This document shows, in pieces, positions 1-5,698 of a stretch of 5,711 nt of DNA; the stretch's first letter is position 1, and the number at the start of each line of letters is the position of its first letter. Origin of the DNA: Pseudomonadota bacterium (GTDB lineage Bacteria; Pseudomonadota; Gammaproteobacteria; Xanthomonadales; Xanthomonadaceae); contig JAFAFD010000245.1 of NCBI GenBank assembly GCA_023423675.1, positions 1 through 5,711 of the forward strand. Reading direction: 5' to 3'. The notes below the pieces were generated by a model. The model saw only the letters and a list, made by a program, of their open reading frames with translations, was not told the DNA's origin and searched no databases. The position numbers were made by a program, and so were the translations under genes.

Positions 1-641
1 CGGCAGCGCTGTCCATCGATGATGTCTACCTGACCCGCGCGCAGCGCCAGCGCCTGGCCCGTCAGGTGCACCCGCAGCTGATCACCCGCGGCCCGCCCGG
101 CACCCACGACCTGCCGCTGGCCCATGCCGTGCTCGACGCGGTAGCCGCACGCGAGCCGCTGGCACTGCCGCGCTTCGACAAACTGGCCGATGAGCGCCTG
201 CCCGAAGCGCAGTGGGCCGCGCTGGACGCCCCGCTGGACCTGCTGGTGTTCGAAGGCTGGTTCCTCGGCACGCCCGCGCAGGACGATGCCGAGCTGGGCA
301 GCCCCTTGAACGCGCTGGAGCGCGAGGCCGACCCGGATGGCCGCTGGCGGCGCTGGTGCAACCAGGCGCTGGCCCGTGACTACCCGTCGCTGTGGCAGCG
401 CTGCGACCGCCTGTGGTTCCTGCAGCCGCCGGATTTCTCGGTGGTGCCGCGCTGGCGCTGGCAGCAGGAACAGAACCTGCAGGCTGCCCAGCCCGGCCGG
501 CACGGCATGAGCCGTCCGCAGCTGGAGCGCTTCGTGCAGTACTACGAACGGGTCAGCCGGCAGGCGCTGCGTGCCCTGCCCGACCGCGCCGACCATGTGG
601 TGGTGCTGGACGGCCAGCGCCAGGTGCAGACGGTGCGCTGA
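1..641 (+). CDS. P-loop kinase, D-glycerate 3-kinase/TDA10-like (5' truncated)
   Basis: The reading frame is open from the left edge (first complete codon at position 3) to the TGA at 639-641, giving 212 visible residues; the true start and the Walker A loop lie outside the window. Visible motifs are SIDDVYLT near residues 4-11, a conserved VHP at 22-24, RGPPGTHD at 29-36, LPRFDK around 55-60 and a Walker B-like strand ending in FEGWFLG around 83-89. This order is typical of the small P-loop kinase family that includes plant D-glycerate 3-kinase and yeast TDA10, which resembles uridine and pantothenate kinases. The likely reaction is ATP-dependent phosphorylation of a small metabolite such as D-glycerate in the cytoplasm; the substrate is inferred from family only. 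An internal GTG at 66 is in frame but would remove the conserved SIDD segment, so it is not the start. The gap to aroK is 84 nt. The family is fairly certain, the substrate is not. Confidence 0.82.
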   Translation, partial: AALSIDDVYLTRAQRQRLARQVHPQLITRGPPGTHDLPLAHAVLDAVAAREPLALPRFDKLADERLPEAQWAALDAPLDLLVFEGWFLGTPAQDDAELGSPLNALEREADPDGRWRRWCNQALARDYPSLWQRCDRLWFLQPPDFSVVPRWRWQQEQNLQAAQPGRHGMSRPQLERFVQYYERVSRQALRALPDRADHVVVLDGQRQVQTVR

Positions 642-725
642 GGCCGCCCGCTGCGGTACGGCGGATGCTTCCAACAGCAACCATCGTGCCAGGCCGGGGG
701 TGCGGAAGTGGTAGGATCAGAGGGC

Positions 726-1268
726 ATGAATCCTGCTCCGAACCTGATCCTGATCGGCCCGATGGGCGCCGGCAAAACCTGCATCGGCCGCCGCCTGGCC
801 GAGCGCTTCACGCTGGACTTCGTCGATGTCGACCAGGCCATCGTCGACGCGGCGGGGGCCAGCATTCCCACGATCTTCGAACACTCCGGTGAAGCCGGCT
901 TCCGTAGCCATGAGCGCGAGGCCCTGGCCCGCGTGCTGGAAGGCCACGGCCAACTGGTTTCCACCGGTGGCGGTGCCGTGCTGGAAGCAGGCAACCGTGC
1001 GCTGATCGCCCAGCGCGGCTTCGTGGTCTACCTCCGCGTGAGCGTGGCGGCCCAGCTGGAGCGCCTGGCCCGCGACAAGGGCCGGCCGCTGCTGCAGCGC
1101 CCGGACCGCGAGCAGGTGCTGCACGATCTGGCCGCGCTGCGCGACCCGCTGTACCGCGAGCTGGCCGACCTCACCCTCGATACCGACCCGTTTACCGCTG
1201 CCGACGCCACCGCCCAGCTTGTCGTCAAGCTGGCCACGCAATGGCAACGTCAGGACCTGACCGCATGA
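726..1268 (+). CDS. aroK: Shikimate kinase AroK
   Basis: This 180-residue protein phosphorylates shikimate to shikimate 3-phosphate with ATP, the fifth step of the common aromatic pathway, in the cytoplasm. It has the Walker A loop GPMGAGKT at 11-18, the shikimate-binding DVD at 34-36, an arginine at 60 in the GFRSHE segment, the glycine-rich STGGGAV at 79-85, the lid arginine in GRPLL (120) and RDPLY at 139-143, whose arginine matches the second substrate-binding arginine of the family. Length is normal. The ATG at 726 is preferred over an in-frame GTG at 708 because the protein then begins with the usual few residues before the first beta strand, and AGGA at 713-716 sits 9 nt upstream. The hexamer TAGGAT at 712-717 could instead be a -10 box giving an almost leaderless mRNA. 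The stop codon overlaps the aroB start (ATGA), so the two are probably translationally coupled. Type I versus type II naming (aroK/aroL) rests on genomic context. Confidence 0.96.
   Translation: MNPAPNLILIGPMGAGKTCIGRRLAERFTLDFVDVDQAIVDAAGASIPTIFEHSGEAGFRSHEREALARVLEGHGQLVSTGGGAVLEAGNRALIAQRGFVVYLRVSVAAQLERLARDKGRPLLQRPDREQVLHDLAALRDPLYRELADLTLDTDPFTAADATAQLVVKLATQWQRQDLTA
1251..1255 (+). promoter_or_regulatory. Shine-Dalgarno for aroB inside aroK
   Basis: CAGGA lies within the last codons of aroK, 9 nt upstream of the ATG at 1265. It supports that start over the longer in-frame ATG at 1241, which would add eight residues read from the aroK coding sequence. Confidence 0.6.
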
Positions 1269-2377
1269 CCTCCCCCGCCCTGCTGCAGGTCGCCGTTGGC
1301 GGCGACCGCCCCTATTCCATCACCATCGGCGCCGGTGCCCAGGCCGACGGCGCTGCGCTGGCCTCGCATGTGCGCGGCCGCCACGTGCTGCTGCTGAGCG
1401 ACAGCGAAGTCGCCCCGCGCTACCTGGCTGCCGTGAAACAGACCCTGCTGGCCGCGCGCGCGGACCTGATCGTCGGCGAGCACGTGCTGCAGGCCGGCGA
1501 GGCCTCCAAGACCCTGGCTGAGTTCGGCCGCGCCATCGAAGCGCTGGCCGCACTGGGCGCCACCCGCGATGCCTGCGTGTTCGCCCTCGGCGGCGGCGTG
1601 GTCGGCGATCTGGCCGGTTTCGCCGCGGCCTGCTGGATGCGCGGCGTTGACTGCGTGCAGCTGCCGACCACCCTGCTGGCGATGGTCGACTCCTCGGTGG
1701 GCGGCAAGACCGCCGTGGACATCCCCGCCGGCAAGAACCTGGTCGGCGCCTTCCATCCGCCGCGCGCGGTCATCGCCGATACCCGCGTGCTGGCCACCCT
1801 GCCGCCGCGCGAACTGCGTGCCGGCCTGGCCGAAGTGGTGAAGTACGGCGCGCTGGGGGATGCGGTGTTCTTCGAATGGCTGCAGCAGCACGCCGAGGCG
1901 CTGCTGGCCGGCGAAGATGCCGCGCTGGCCGAGGCCATCGCGCGCAGCTGCCGGCACAAGGCCGCGATTGTCGAACGCGACCCCTTCGAGAAGGGCGAGC
2001 GTGCCCTGCTCAACCTGGGCCACACCTTCGGCCACGCCATCGAGACCGAACAGGGCTATTCGGCCCCGGGCCGCGATGCACTGAACCATGGCGAGGCCGT
2101 GGCCGTGGGCATGGTGCTGGCGGCGAAGCTGTCCACCGACCTGGGCCTGGCCGAGGATGCCGACCGCGTGCGCCTGCAGGCGCTGCTGGAAAAGCTGCAG
2201 CTCCCGGTGGCGATCCCCGCCGGACTCGACCCGCAGCCCCTGCTGGGCCGCATGCGGCTGGACAAGAAGAATGTGGCCGGCCGCCTGCGCCTGGTGCTGT
2301 GGCGCGGCATGGGCCGGGCCGAAGTGGTGCCGGACGTGGATGAAGCGGCGGTGCTGAAGGTGCTGGGCGCGGGCTGA
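1265..2377 (+). CDS. aroB: 3-dehydroquinate synthase AroB
   Basis: This 370-residue cytoplasmic enzyme converts DAHP to 3-dehydroquinate, the second step of the shikimate pathway, using NAD+ and a divalent metal, usually zinc. The N-terminal NAD-binding part shows GEASKT (78-83), [11 protein letters not shown] (109-119), [19 protein letters not shown] (134-152) and [11 protein letters not shown] (156-166). Metal ligands by family alignment are E190 in AEVVKYG, H253 in NLGHTFGH and H275 in NHGEAV; H257 corresponds to the catalytic histidine. The segment between H253 and H275 is about five residues longer than I recall for E. coli AroB, in a loop just before HGEA. The start overlaps the aroK stop by four bases, which implies co-transcription and coupled translation. 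The longer in-frame start at 1241 is rejected because it lies inside aroK without family support. No clear intrinsic terminator follows the stop. Confidence 0.96.
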   Translation: MTSPALLQVAVGGDRPYSITIGAGAQADGAALASHVRGRHVLLLSDSEVAPRYLAAVKQTLLAARADLIVGEHVLQAGEASKTLAEFGRAIEALAALGATRDACVFALGGGVVGDLAGFAAACWMRGVDCVQLPTTLLAMVDSSVGGKTAVDIPAGKNLVGAFHPPRAVIADTRVLATLPPRELRAGLAEVVKYGALGDAVFFEWLQQHAEALLAGEDAALAEAIARSCRHKAAIVERDPFEKGERALLNLGHTFGHAIETEQGYSAPGRDALNHGEAVAVGMVLAAKLSTDLGLAEDADRVRLQALLEKLQLPVAIPAGLDPQPLLGRMRLDKKNVAGRLRLVLWRGMGRAEVVPDVDEAAVLKVLGAG

Positions 2378-2437
2378 CACCGCGCGCGTCCGCCAGGCAC
2401 GGCCCGGCGCTCCCGGTCCTTTGCGGCATGAAGCGCA

Positions 2438-2460
2438 GCCGAGCATGGGCTCGGCTCTAC
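2438..2460 (-). repeat. SMAG-like GTAG stem-loop repeat
   Basis: The arms GCCGAGC (2438-2444) and GCTCGGC (2449-2455) are perfectly complementary around a 4-nt loop, followed by TCTAC. Read on the minus strand it begins with the GTAG tetranucleotide followed by the stem-loop, the hallmark of SMAG/REP-like elements of Stenotrophomonas. It lies between aroB and the WGR gene, just upstream of the candidate promoter, and could give a stable 3' end to the aroKB mRNA. It has no T-tract, so it is not a classical terminator. Confidence 0.8.
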
Positions 2461-2484
2461 AGGTCCGTTTCGCCCCCGGGGCGA

Positions 2485-2490
2485 TACAAT
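2485..2490 (+). promoter_or_regulatory. -10 box TACAAT of the WGR gene/hemE promoter
   Basis: TACAAT differs from the consensus TATAAT at one base and stands out in very GC-rich DNA. It ends 6 nt before the ATG at 2497, so transcription starting at the usual distance would begin on or next to the A of that ATG, giving a leaderless message. No purine-rich Shine-Dalgarno lies between them, which fits. No convincing -35 hexamer is visible at 15-19 nt spacing (the bases there are GC-rich), so the promoter call rests on the -10 alone. Confidence 0.55.
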
Positions 2491-2496
2491 CGGCCC

Positions 2497-2736
2497 ATGC
2501 ACGTCTACCTGCAACATCCCGATGCCGGTGCGCAGGCACCGCGCTTCCTGCGCCTGAGCCTGCAGCCGGACCTGTTCGGCGGCTGGGAGCTGCTGCGCGA
2601 GAGCGGCCGCGTCGGTGCGCGCTCGCAGCTGCGGCGCGAGCTGTTCCTGCAGGCAGACGAAGCCCGCCACGCCTTCGAGAAGGCCCGTGATGCCGAACTG
2701 CATCGCGGCTTCCAGATGCTTTCGCACGGCGACTGA
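2497..2736 (+). CDS. Small WGR-domain protein
   Basis: This 79-residue protein is almost entirely one WGR-type domain. It has a beta strand [17 protein letters not shown] (17-33), the signature turn [10 protein letters not shown] (35-44), then [18 protein letters not shown] (46-63), a strand plus a helix, and an HRGFQ end (69-73). In the eponymous W-G-R-x-G motif the tryptophan is serine here (S36) while G37, R38 and G40 remain. WGR domains occur in eukaryotic PARPs and in bacterial MolR-like proteins, where they are thought to bind nucleic acid; stand-alone bacterial versions have no settled role. There is no signal peptide, membrane segment or catalytic motif. The ATG at 2497 is chosen because a longer in-frame start at 2428 would read through the repeat at 2438-2460, and the -10 box lies just upstream. 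It sits only 35 nt before hemE, so the two are probably co-transcribed. Domain call fairly confident, function unknown. Confidence 0.82.
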   Translation: MHVYLQHPDAGAQAPRFLRLSLQPDLFGGWELLRESGRVGARSQLRRELFLQADEARHAFEKARDAELHRGFQMLSHGD

Positions 2737-2757
2737 CGCCGCTGCCAACTTTCGCCC

Positions 2758-2762
2758 AAGGA
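2758..2762 (+). promoter_or_regulatory. Shine-Dalgarno deciding the hemE start
   Basis: AAGGA directly abuts an ATG at 2763, too close to serve it, but is 9 nt from the in-frame GTG at 2772, a workable spacing. This favours the GTG as the hemE start. Confidence 0.6.
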
Positions 2763-2771
2763 ATGCCCATC

Positions 2772-3845
2772 GTGACCAGCCCCCTCCGCAACGATCGCCT
2801 GCTGCGCGCCCTGCGCCGCGAACCGGTGGACTGCACCCCCGTCTGGCTGATGCGCCAGGCCGGCCGCTACCTGCCGGAGTACCGCGCGACCCGGGCCAAG
2901 GCCGGCAGCTTCCTGGCCATGGCCAAGAACCCTGAGATCGCCTGCGAGGTCACCCTGCAGCCGCTGCGCCGCTTCCCGCTGGACGCGGCCATCCTGTTCT
3001 CGGACATCCTCACCATTCCCGATGCGATGGGCCTGGAGCTGTACTTCGTCGAAGGCGAAGGCCCGAAGTTCCGCCACCCGGTGCGTGATGAAGCCGCCAT
3101 CGCCAGGCTGGCGGTGCCGGACATGGAACAGGACCTGGGCTACGTGATGGACGCGGTGCGCCTGATCCGCCGCGAACTGGACGGCCAGGTACCGCTGATC
3201 GGCTTCTCCGGCAGCCCCTGGACGCTGGCCTGCTACATGGTGGAAGGCGGCGGCAGCAAGGATTTCGCCCGCATCAAGGCGATGGCGCTGAACCACCCGC
3301 AGGCCCTGCACCGCCTGCTGGAAGTGACCACCGACGCGGTCATCGCCTACCTCGGTGCGCAGCGCGCGGCCGGCGCGCAGGCCCTGCAGGTGTTCGACAC
3401 CTGGGGCGGCGTGCTGTCGCCGGCGATGTACCGCGAGTTCTCGCTGCGCTACCTGCAGCGCATCGCCGAAGGCCTGGAACGCGGCGAAGGCAGCGAGCGC
3501 ACACCGCTGATCCTGTTCGGCAAGGGCACCGGCCTGCACCTGGAAGCGCTGTCGCAGACCGGCGCCGATGCGCTCGGCCTGGACTGGACCCTGGACCTGG
3601 ACGAGGCGCTGCGCCGCACCGGCGGCCGCGTTGCCCTGCAGGGCAACCTCGACCCGACCACCCTGTACGCCTCGCCCGACGCCATCGCCGCCGCCGCTGC
3701 GCGCGTGCTCGACACCTATGCGGCCGGCAACGGCGGTTCGCGCGAGGGCCATGTGTTCAACCTCGGCCATGGCATGTCGCCGGACATGGACCCGGCGCAC
3801 GTGCAGGTGCTGGTCGACGCGGTGCACGCGCACAGCCAGCGCTGA
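2772..3845 (+). CDS. hemE: Uroporphyrinogen decarboxylase HemE
   Basis: This 357-residue cytoplasmic, cofactor-free enzyme removes four carboxyl groups from uroporphyrinogen III to give coproporphyrinogen III in heme synthesis. Family marks are clear: [10 protein letters not shown] near the N-terminus; [16 protein letters not shown] at 23-38 with the two substrate-binding arginines R28 and R32; [12 protein letters not shown] at 76-87 with the central aspartate D78; [14 protein letters not shown] at 147-160 with Y155; and [12 protein letters not shown] at 330-341 with H333. Length is close to the usual 354 or so. The GTG start is chosen on Shine-Dalgarno spacing and because related proteins, as I recall them, begin with M-x-S-P-L; the ATG at 2763 would add three residues (MPI) and is the alternative. 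The gene follows the WGR gene by 35 nt and is probably transcribed with it. A 9-bp hairpin lies 14 nt after the stop. Confidence 0.96.
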   Translation: MTSPLRNDRLLRALRREPVDCTPVWLMRQAGRYLPEYRATRAKAGSFLAMAKNPEIACEVTLQPLRRFPLDAAILFSDILTIPDAMGLELYFVEGEGPKFRHPVRDEAAIARLAVPDMEQDLGYVMDAVRLIRRELDGQVPLIGFSGSPWTLACYMVEGGGSKDFARIKAMALNHPQALHRLLEVTTDAVIAYLGAQRAAGAQALQVFDTWGGVLSPAMYREFSLRYLQRIAEGLERGEGSERTPLILFGKGTGLHLEALSQTGADALGLDWTLDLDEALRRTGGRVALQGNLDPTTLYASPDAIAAAAARVLDTYAAGNGGSREGHVFNLGHGMSPDMDPAHVQVLVDAVHAHSQR

Positions 3846-3859
3846 ACCCCGGCACGGAC

Positions 3860-3885
3860 CACGGCGCGGCATTGATCGCGCCGTG
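3860..3885 (+). terminator. Hairpin after hemE (weak terminator candidate)
   Basis: CACGGCGCG (3860-3868) and CGCGCCGTG (3877-3885) are perfectly complementary over 9 bp around an 8-nt loop, 14 nt after the hemE stop. No T-run follows, so intrinsic termination is doubtful; it may protect the mRNA 3' end or form part of the control region of the next gene. Its right arm overlaps a second inverted repeat (3873-3903). Confidence 0.4.
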
Positions 3886-3903
3886 ACCCGCATTGCGCGA
3901 TCA
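3873..3903. promoter_or_regulatory. Inverted repeat upstream of the MFS gene, possible operator
   Basis: TGATCGCG (3873-3880) and CGCGATCA (3896-3903) form a perfect 8-bp inverted repeat with a 15-nt spacer. The dyad ends 32 nt before the preferred start at 3936, where an operator for a dimeric repressor could lie. It shares CGCG with the hemE-side hairpin, so the two RNA folds exclude each other. No regulator gene is present in the window, so the operator role is only a suggestion. Confidence 0.3.
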
Positions 3904-3935
3904 TGGCGGCCCCACGCTGCACCGGCCCCCACGCC

Positions 3936-5384
3936 ATGTCCGAACCGTCGCCCGCAGGCGCGCCCGCCCCCGACACCGCCGCATCCGCTGCCGAGTACGC
4001 CCGTTTCCGCCCGCTTCTCTGGCTGGTTTCGCTGGCAATCTTCATGCAGATGCTCGATTCGACCATCGTCAACACCGCACTGCCGGCGATGGCCAAGAGC
4101 CTGGGCGAAAGCCCGCTGCAGATGCAGTCGGTGGTGTTCAGCTACGCGCTGGCGGTCGCCACCTTCATCCCCGCCTCCGGCTGGATCGCCGACCGCTACG
4201 GCACCCGCCGCACCTTCCTGGTGGCGATCATCCTGTTCACCCTCGGCTCGCTGGCCTGCGCGCTGGCGCAGCACCTGCACCAGCTGGTCGGCGCGCGCGT
4301 GCTGCAGGGCATCGGCGGCGCGATGCTGCTGCCCGTCGGCCGCCTGGCGGTGATGCGCTCGGTGCCGCGCGAGGATTTCCTGCGCGCGATGAGCTTCATC
4401 GCCATCCCCGCACTGGTCGGCCCGCTGATCGGCCCCACCCTCGGCGGCTGGCTGGTGGAAATCGCCTCGTGGCACTGGGTGTTCCTGATCAACCTGCCGA
4501 TCGGCGTGATCGGGTTCATCGCTGCGATGAAGATCATGCCGGACCACTACGCCAGTCATCGGACCCGCTTTGACCTGCGCGGCTACATCATGCTGGCCTT
4601 CGCGATGGTGGTGCTGTCGCTGGCACTGGACGGCATTTCCGGGCTGGGCACGCCACACGCATTGATCATGCTGATGACCGTGGCCGGCCTGGCCGCGCTG
4701 GTCGGCTACTGGCTGCACGCGGCCAACTCCACCGCGCCGCTGTTCTCGCTGGCGCTGTTCCGCGTGCCCAGCTACCGCATCGGCATCCTCGGCAACCTGT
4801 TCTCGCGCATCGGCAGCAGCGCCATGCCGATGCTGATCCCGCTGCTGCTGCAGGTCGGCCTCGGCCTGGGCCCGATGCACGCGGGCCTGATGATGGTGCC
4901 GGTGGCCGCGGCAGGCATGGTGTCGAAGAAGCTGGCGGTGAAGCTGGTTGAACAGTACGGCTACCGCCGCGTGCTGATGATCAACACGGTGCTGGTGGGC
5001 CTGGCGATGGCCAGCTTCATCCTGATGGAGCCGGGCCAGCACCTGGCCTGGCGCCTGGTGCAGCTGGCGTTCTTCGGTGCGGTCAATTCGCTGCAGTTCA
5101 CCGTGATGAACACCGTGACCCTGCGTGACCTGGACCGTGAGTACGCCAGCTCGGGCAACAGCCTGCTGTCGATGGTGATGATGCTCGCGGCCGGTTTCGG
5201 CGCGGCGGCGGCCGGCAGCCTGCTGGCGGCATTCGGCACGCATCTGGAAGGCCATGGTGCGACGGCGGCGCTGCATGCGACGTTCATCTGCGTGGGTGCG
5301 ATCACGCTGACCTCGACGATGATTTTCTGGCAGCTGCCGGATACGAGGCCGGAACCGCGGCAGGTCGAGTCGGTCGCGGAGTAG
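3936..5384 (+). CDS. mdtD: DHA2-family MFS exporter, MdtD/IceT-like
   Basis: This 482-residue inner-membrane, proton-driven exporter belongs to the major facilitator superfamily, DHA2 (14-helix) type. Visible motifs are the DHA2 motif LDSTIVNTALP (40-50) in the first helix, the loop motif A ADRYGTRR (85-92), motif B RVLQGIGGAMLLPVGR (121-136), motif C GPLIGPTLGGW (162-172) and SWHWVFLINLP (178-188). The later half has LFSLALFR, GYRRVL and ASSGNSLLSMVM segments that resemble E. coli MdtD as I remember it, so the symbol is offered by similarity, not by operon context: there is no mdtABC or baeSR here. The Salmonella counterpart was reported to export iron-citrate (IceT); drug export is the other possibility. 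Start choice is uncertain. ATG 3936 gives MSEPS and is nearer the E. coli length, while ATG 3903 adds eleven residues and lies within the inverted repeat. Neither has a good Shine-Dalgarno. The gene follows hemE by 90 nt. Confidence 0.9.
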   Translation: MSEPSPAGAPAPDTAASAAEYARFRPLLWLVSLAIFMQMLDSTIVNTALPAMAKSLGESPLQMQSVVFSYALAVATFIPASGWIADRYGTRRTFLVAIILFTLGSLACALAQHLHQLVGARVLQGIGGAMLLPVGRLAVMRSVPREDFLRAMSFIAIPALVGPLIGPTLGGWLVEIASWHWVFLINLPIGVIGFIAAMKIMPDHYASHRTRFDLRGYIMLAFAMVVLSLALDGISGLGTPHALIMLMTVAGLAALVGYWLHAANSTAPLFSLALFRVPSYRIGILGNLFSRIGSSAMPMLIPLLLQVGLGLGPMHAGLMMVPVAAAGMVSKKLAVKLVEQYGYRRVLMINTVLVGLAMASFILMEPGQHLAWRLVQLAFFGAVNSLQFTVMNTVTLRDLDREYASSGNSLLSMVMMLAAGFGAAAAGSLLAAFGTHLEGHGATAALHATFICVGAITLTSTMIFWQLPDTRPEPRQVESVAE

Positions 5385-5391
5385 TTTTTTT
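5355..5391 (+). terminator. Possible intrinsic terminator overlapping the MFS gene end
   Basis: CCGCGGC (5355-5361) can pair with GTCGCGG (5373-5379), with one G-T wobble and an 11-nt loop, inside the last codons of the MFS gene. A run of seven T follows at 5385-5391, directly after the TAG stop. The 5-nt gap between stem and T-run is longer than ideal, so this is a weak candidate, but it is the only T-run of this kind in a very GC-rich window. Confidence 0.35.
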
Positions 5392-5393
5392 CG

Positions 5394-5410
5394 GCAGGGC
5401 TGCGCCCTGC
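5394..5410. repeat. GCAGGGC/GCCCTGC hairpin repeat
   Basis: GCAGGGC (5394-5400), a TGC loop and GCCCTGC (5404-5410) form a perfect 7-bp stem. The T-run lies before it on the + strand, so it does not have terminator order on either strand. From memory, this hairpin recurs between genes in Stenotrophomonas and Xanthomonas genomes; only one copy is in this window. Confidence 0.5.
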
Positions 5411-5462
5411 ACCTGCTCAATGCAACGGCAACGTCAAAAGCCGAAGCGGCATTCCGTGGGAT

Positions 5463-5566
5463 GGCGGGGCGGTGTGGGCTTGCAGGACACGCCGTAAACC
5501 CATCCATGGGGGCTCGATGGCGCCATCCATGGCGCCAACGGTCCTGCCCACCCACACCGCCCCGCC
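5463..5566. repeat. 104-nt palindromic element with 16-bp arms
   Basis: The arm GGCGGGGCGGTGTGGG (5463-5478) is perfectly complementary to CCCACACCGCCCCGCC (5551-5566). Inside, GCAGGAC (5482-5488) pairs with GTCCTGC (5541-5547) across a 3x3 internal loop, extending the stem. The centre holds CCCAT/ATGGG (5499-5510), a 12-bp palindrome GATGGCGCCATC (5516-5527) and TGGCGCCA twice (5518-5525 and 5530-5537). CCATCCATGG occurs twice (5500-5509, 5523-5532). Transcribed from either strand it should fold into a long branched hairpin. I find no coding sense in it. I recall similar sequence in other Stenotrophomonas genomes, suggesting a dispersed non-autonomous repeat, but cannot verify this. No clear target-site duplication is seen at its borders. 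Confidence 0.6.
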
Positions 5567-5603
5567 TTCGACAGTTTCCTGCGGCTGTTGGGAACTGCTG
5601 GTG

Positions 5604-5628
5604 GTGGGTGCCGACCGTTGGTCGGCAC
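5604..5628 (+). repeat. SMAG-like stem-loop, GTGG head
   Basis: GTGCCGACC (5608-5616) and GGTCGGCAC (5620-5628) form a perfect 9-bp stem with a GTT loop, preceded by GTGG (5604-5607) where the usual SMAG head is GTAG. It forms an inverted pair with the copy at 5654-5674, heads outward, with 25 nt between. Confidence 0.75.
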
Positions 5629-5653
5629 ATCTGTCAGATATCGAATAAATCAT

Positions 5654-5674
5654 CCACGCATGGCGTGGCTCTAC
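5654..5674 (-). repeat. SMAG-like GTAG stem-loop repeat (right partner)
   Basis: CCACGC (5654-5659) and GCGTGG (5663-5668) form a 6-bp stem around ATG, followed by CTCTAC. Read on the minus strand it starts GTAGAG and then the stem, the same head sequence and orientation as the copy at 2438-2460. Confidence 0.75.
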
Positions 5675-5698
5675 TGTGTCGGCTTCGAGAGGCTGTTG

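Noticed and set aside
644..664. CCGCC/GGCGG short inverted repeat after the kinase gene as a terminator
   Set aside because: It is only 5 bp with an 11-nt loop and no T-run, which is common by chance in GC-rich DNA.
708..725. Longer aroK from GTG 708
   Set aside because: The added residues MVGSEG lack family support, and ATG 726 gives the usual N-terminus with a usable ribosome binding site.
2428..2496. Longer WGR protein from ATG 2428
   Set aside because: The extension would translate the stem-loop repeat and the -10 box, which are better explained as non-coding.
1250..2836. A 528-codon open frame on the minus strand opposite aroB
   Set aside because: It covers the whole of aroB antisense, crosses the SMAG-like repeat, and has biased composition without recognisable motifs.
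2505..5630. A 1041-codon open frame on the minus strand opposite the WGR gene, hemE and the exporter
   Set aside because: It is antisense to three well-supported genes, is rich in His, Gln, Arg and Ala as expected from the complement of GC-rich coding DNA, shows no domain I recognise, and begins within the palindromic tail. Long antisense frames are common at this base composition.
5417..5653. A 78-residue frame on the minus strand in the repeat tail
   Set aside because: It reads through the 104-nt palindrome and a SMAG-like stem-loop; its residues follow from those repeats and there is no ribosome binding site or family resemblance.
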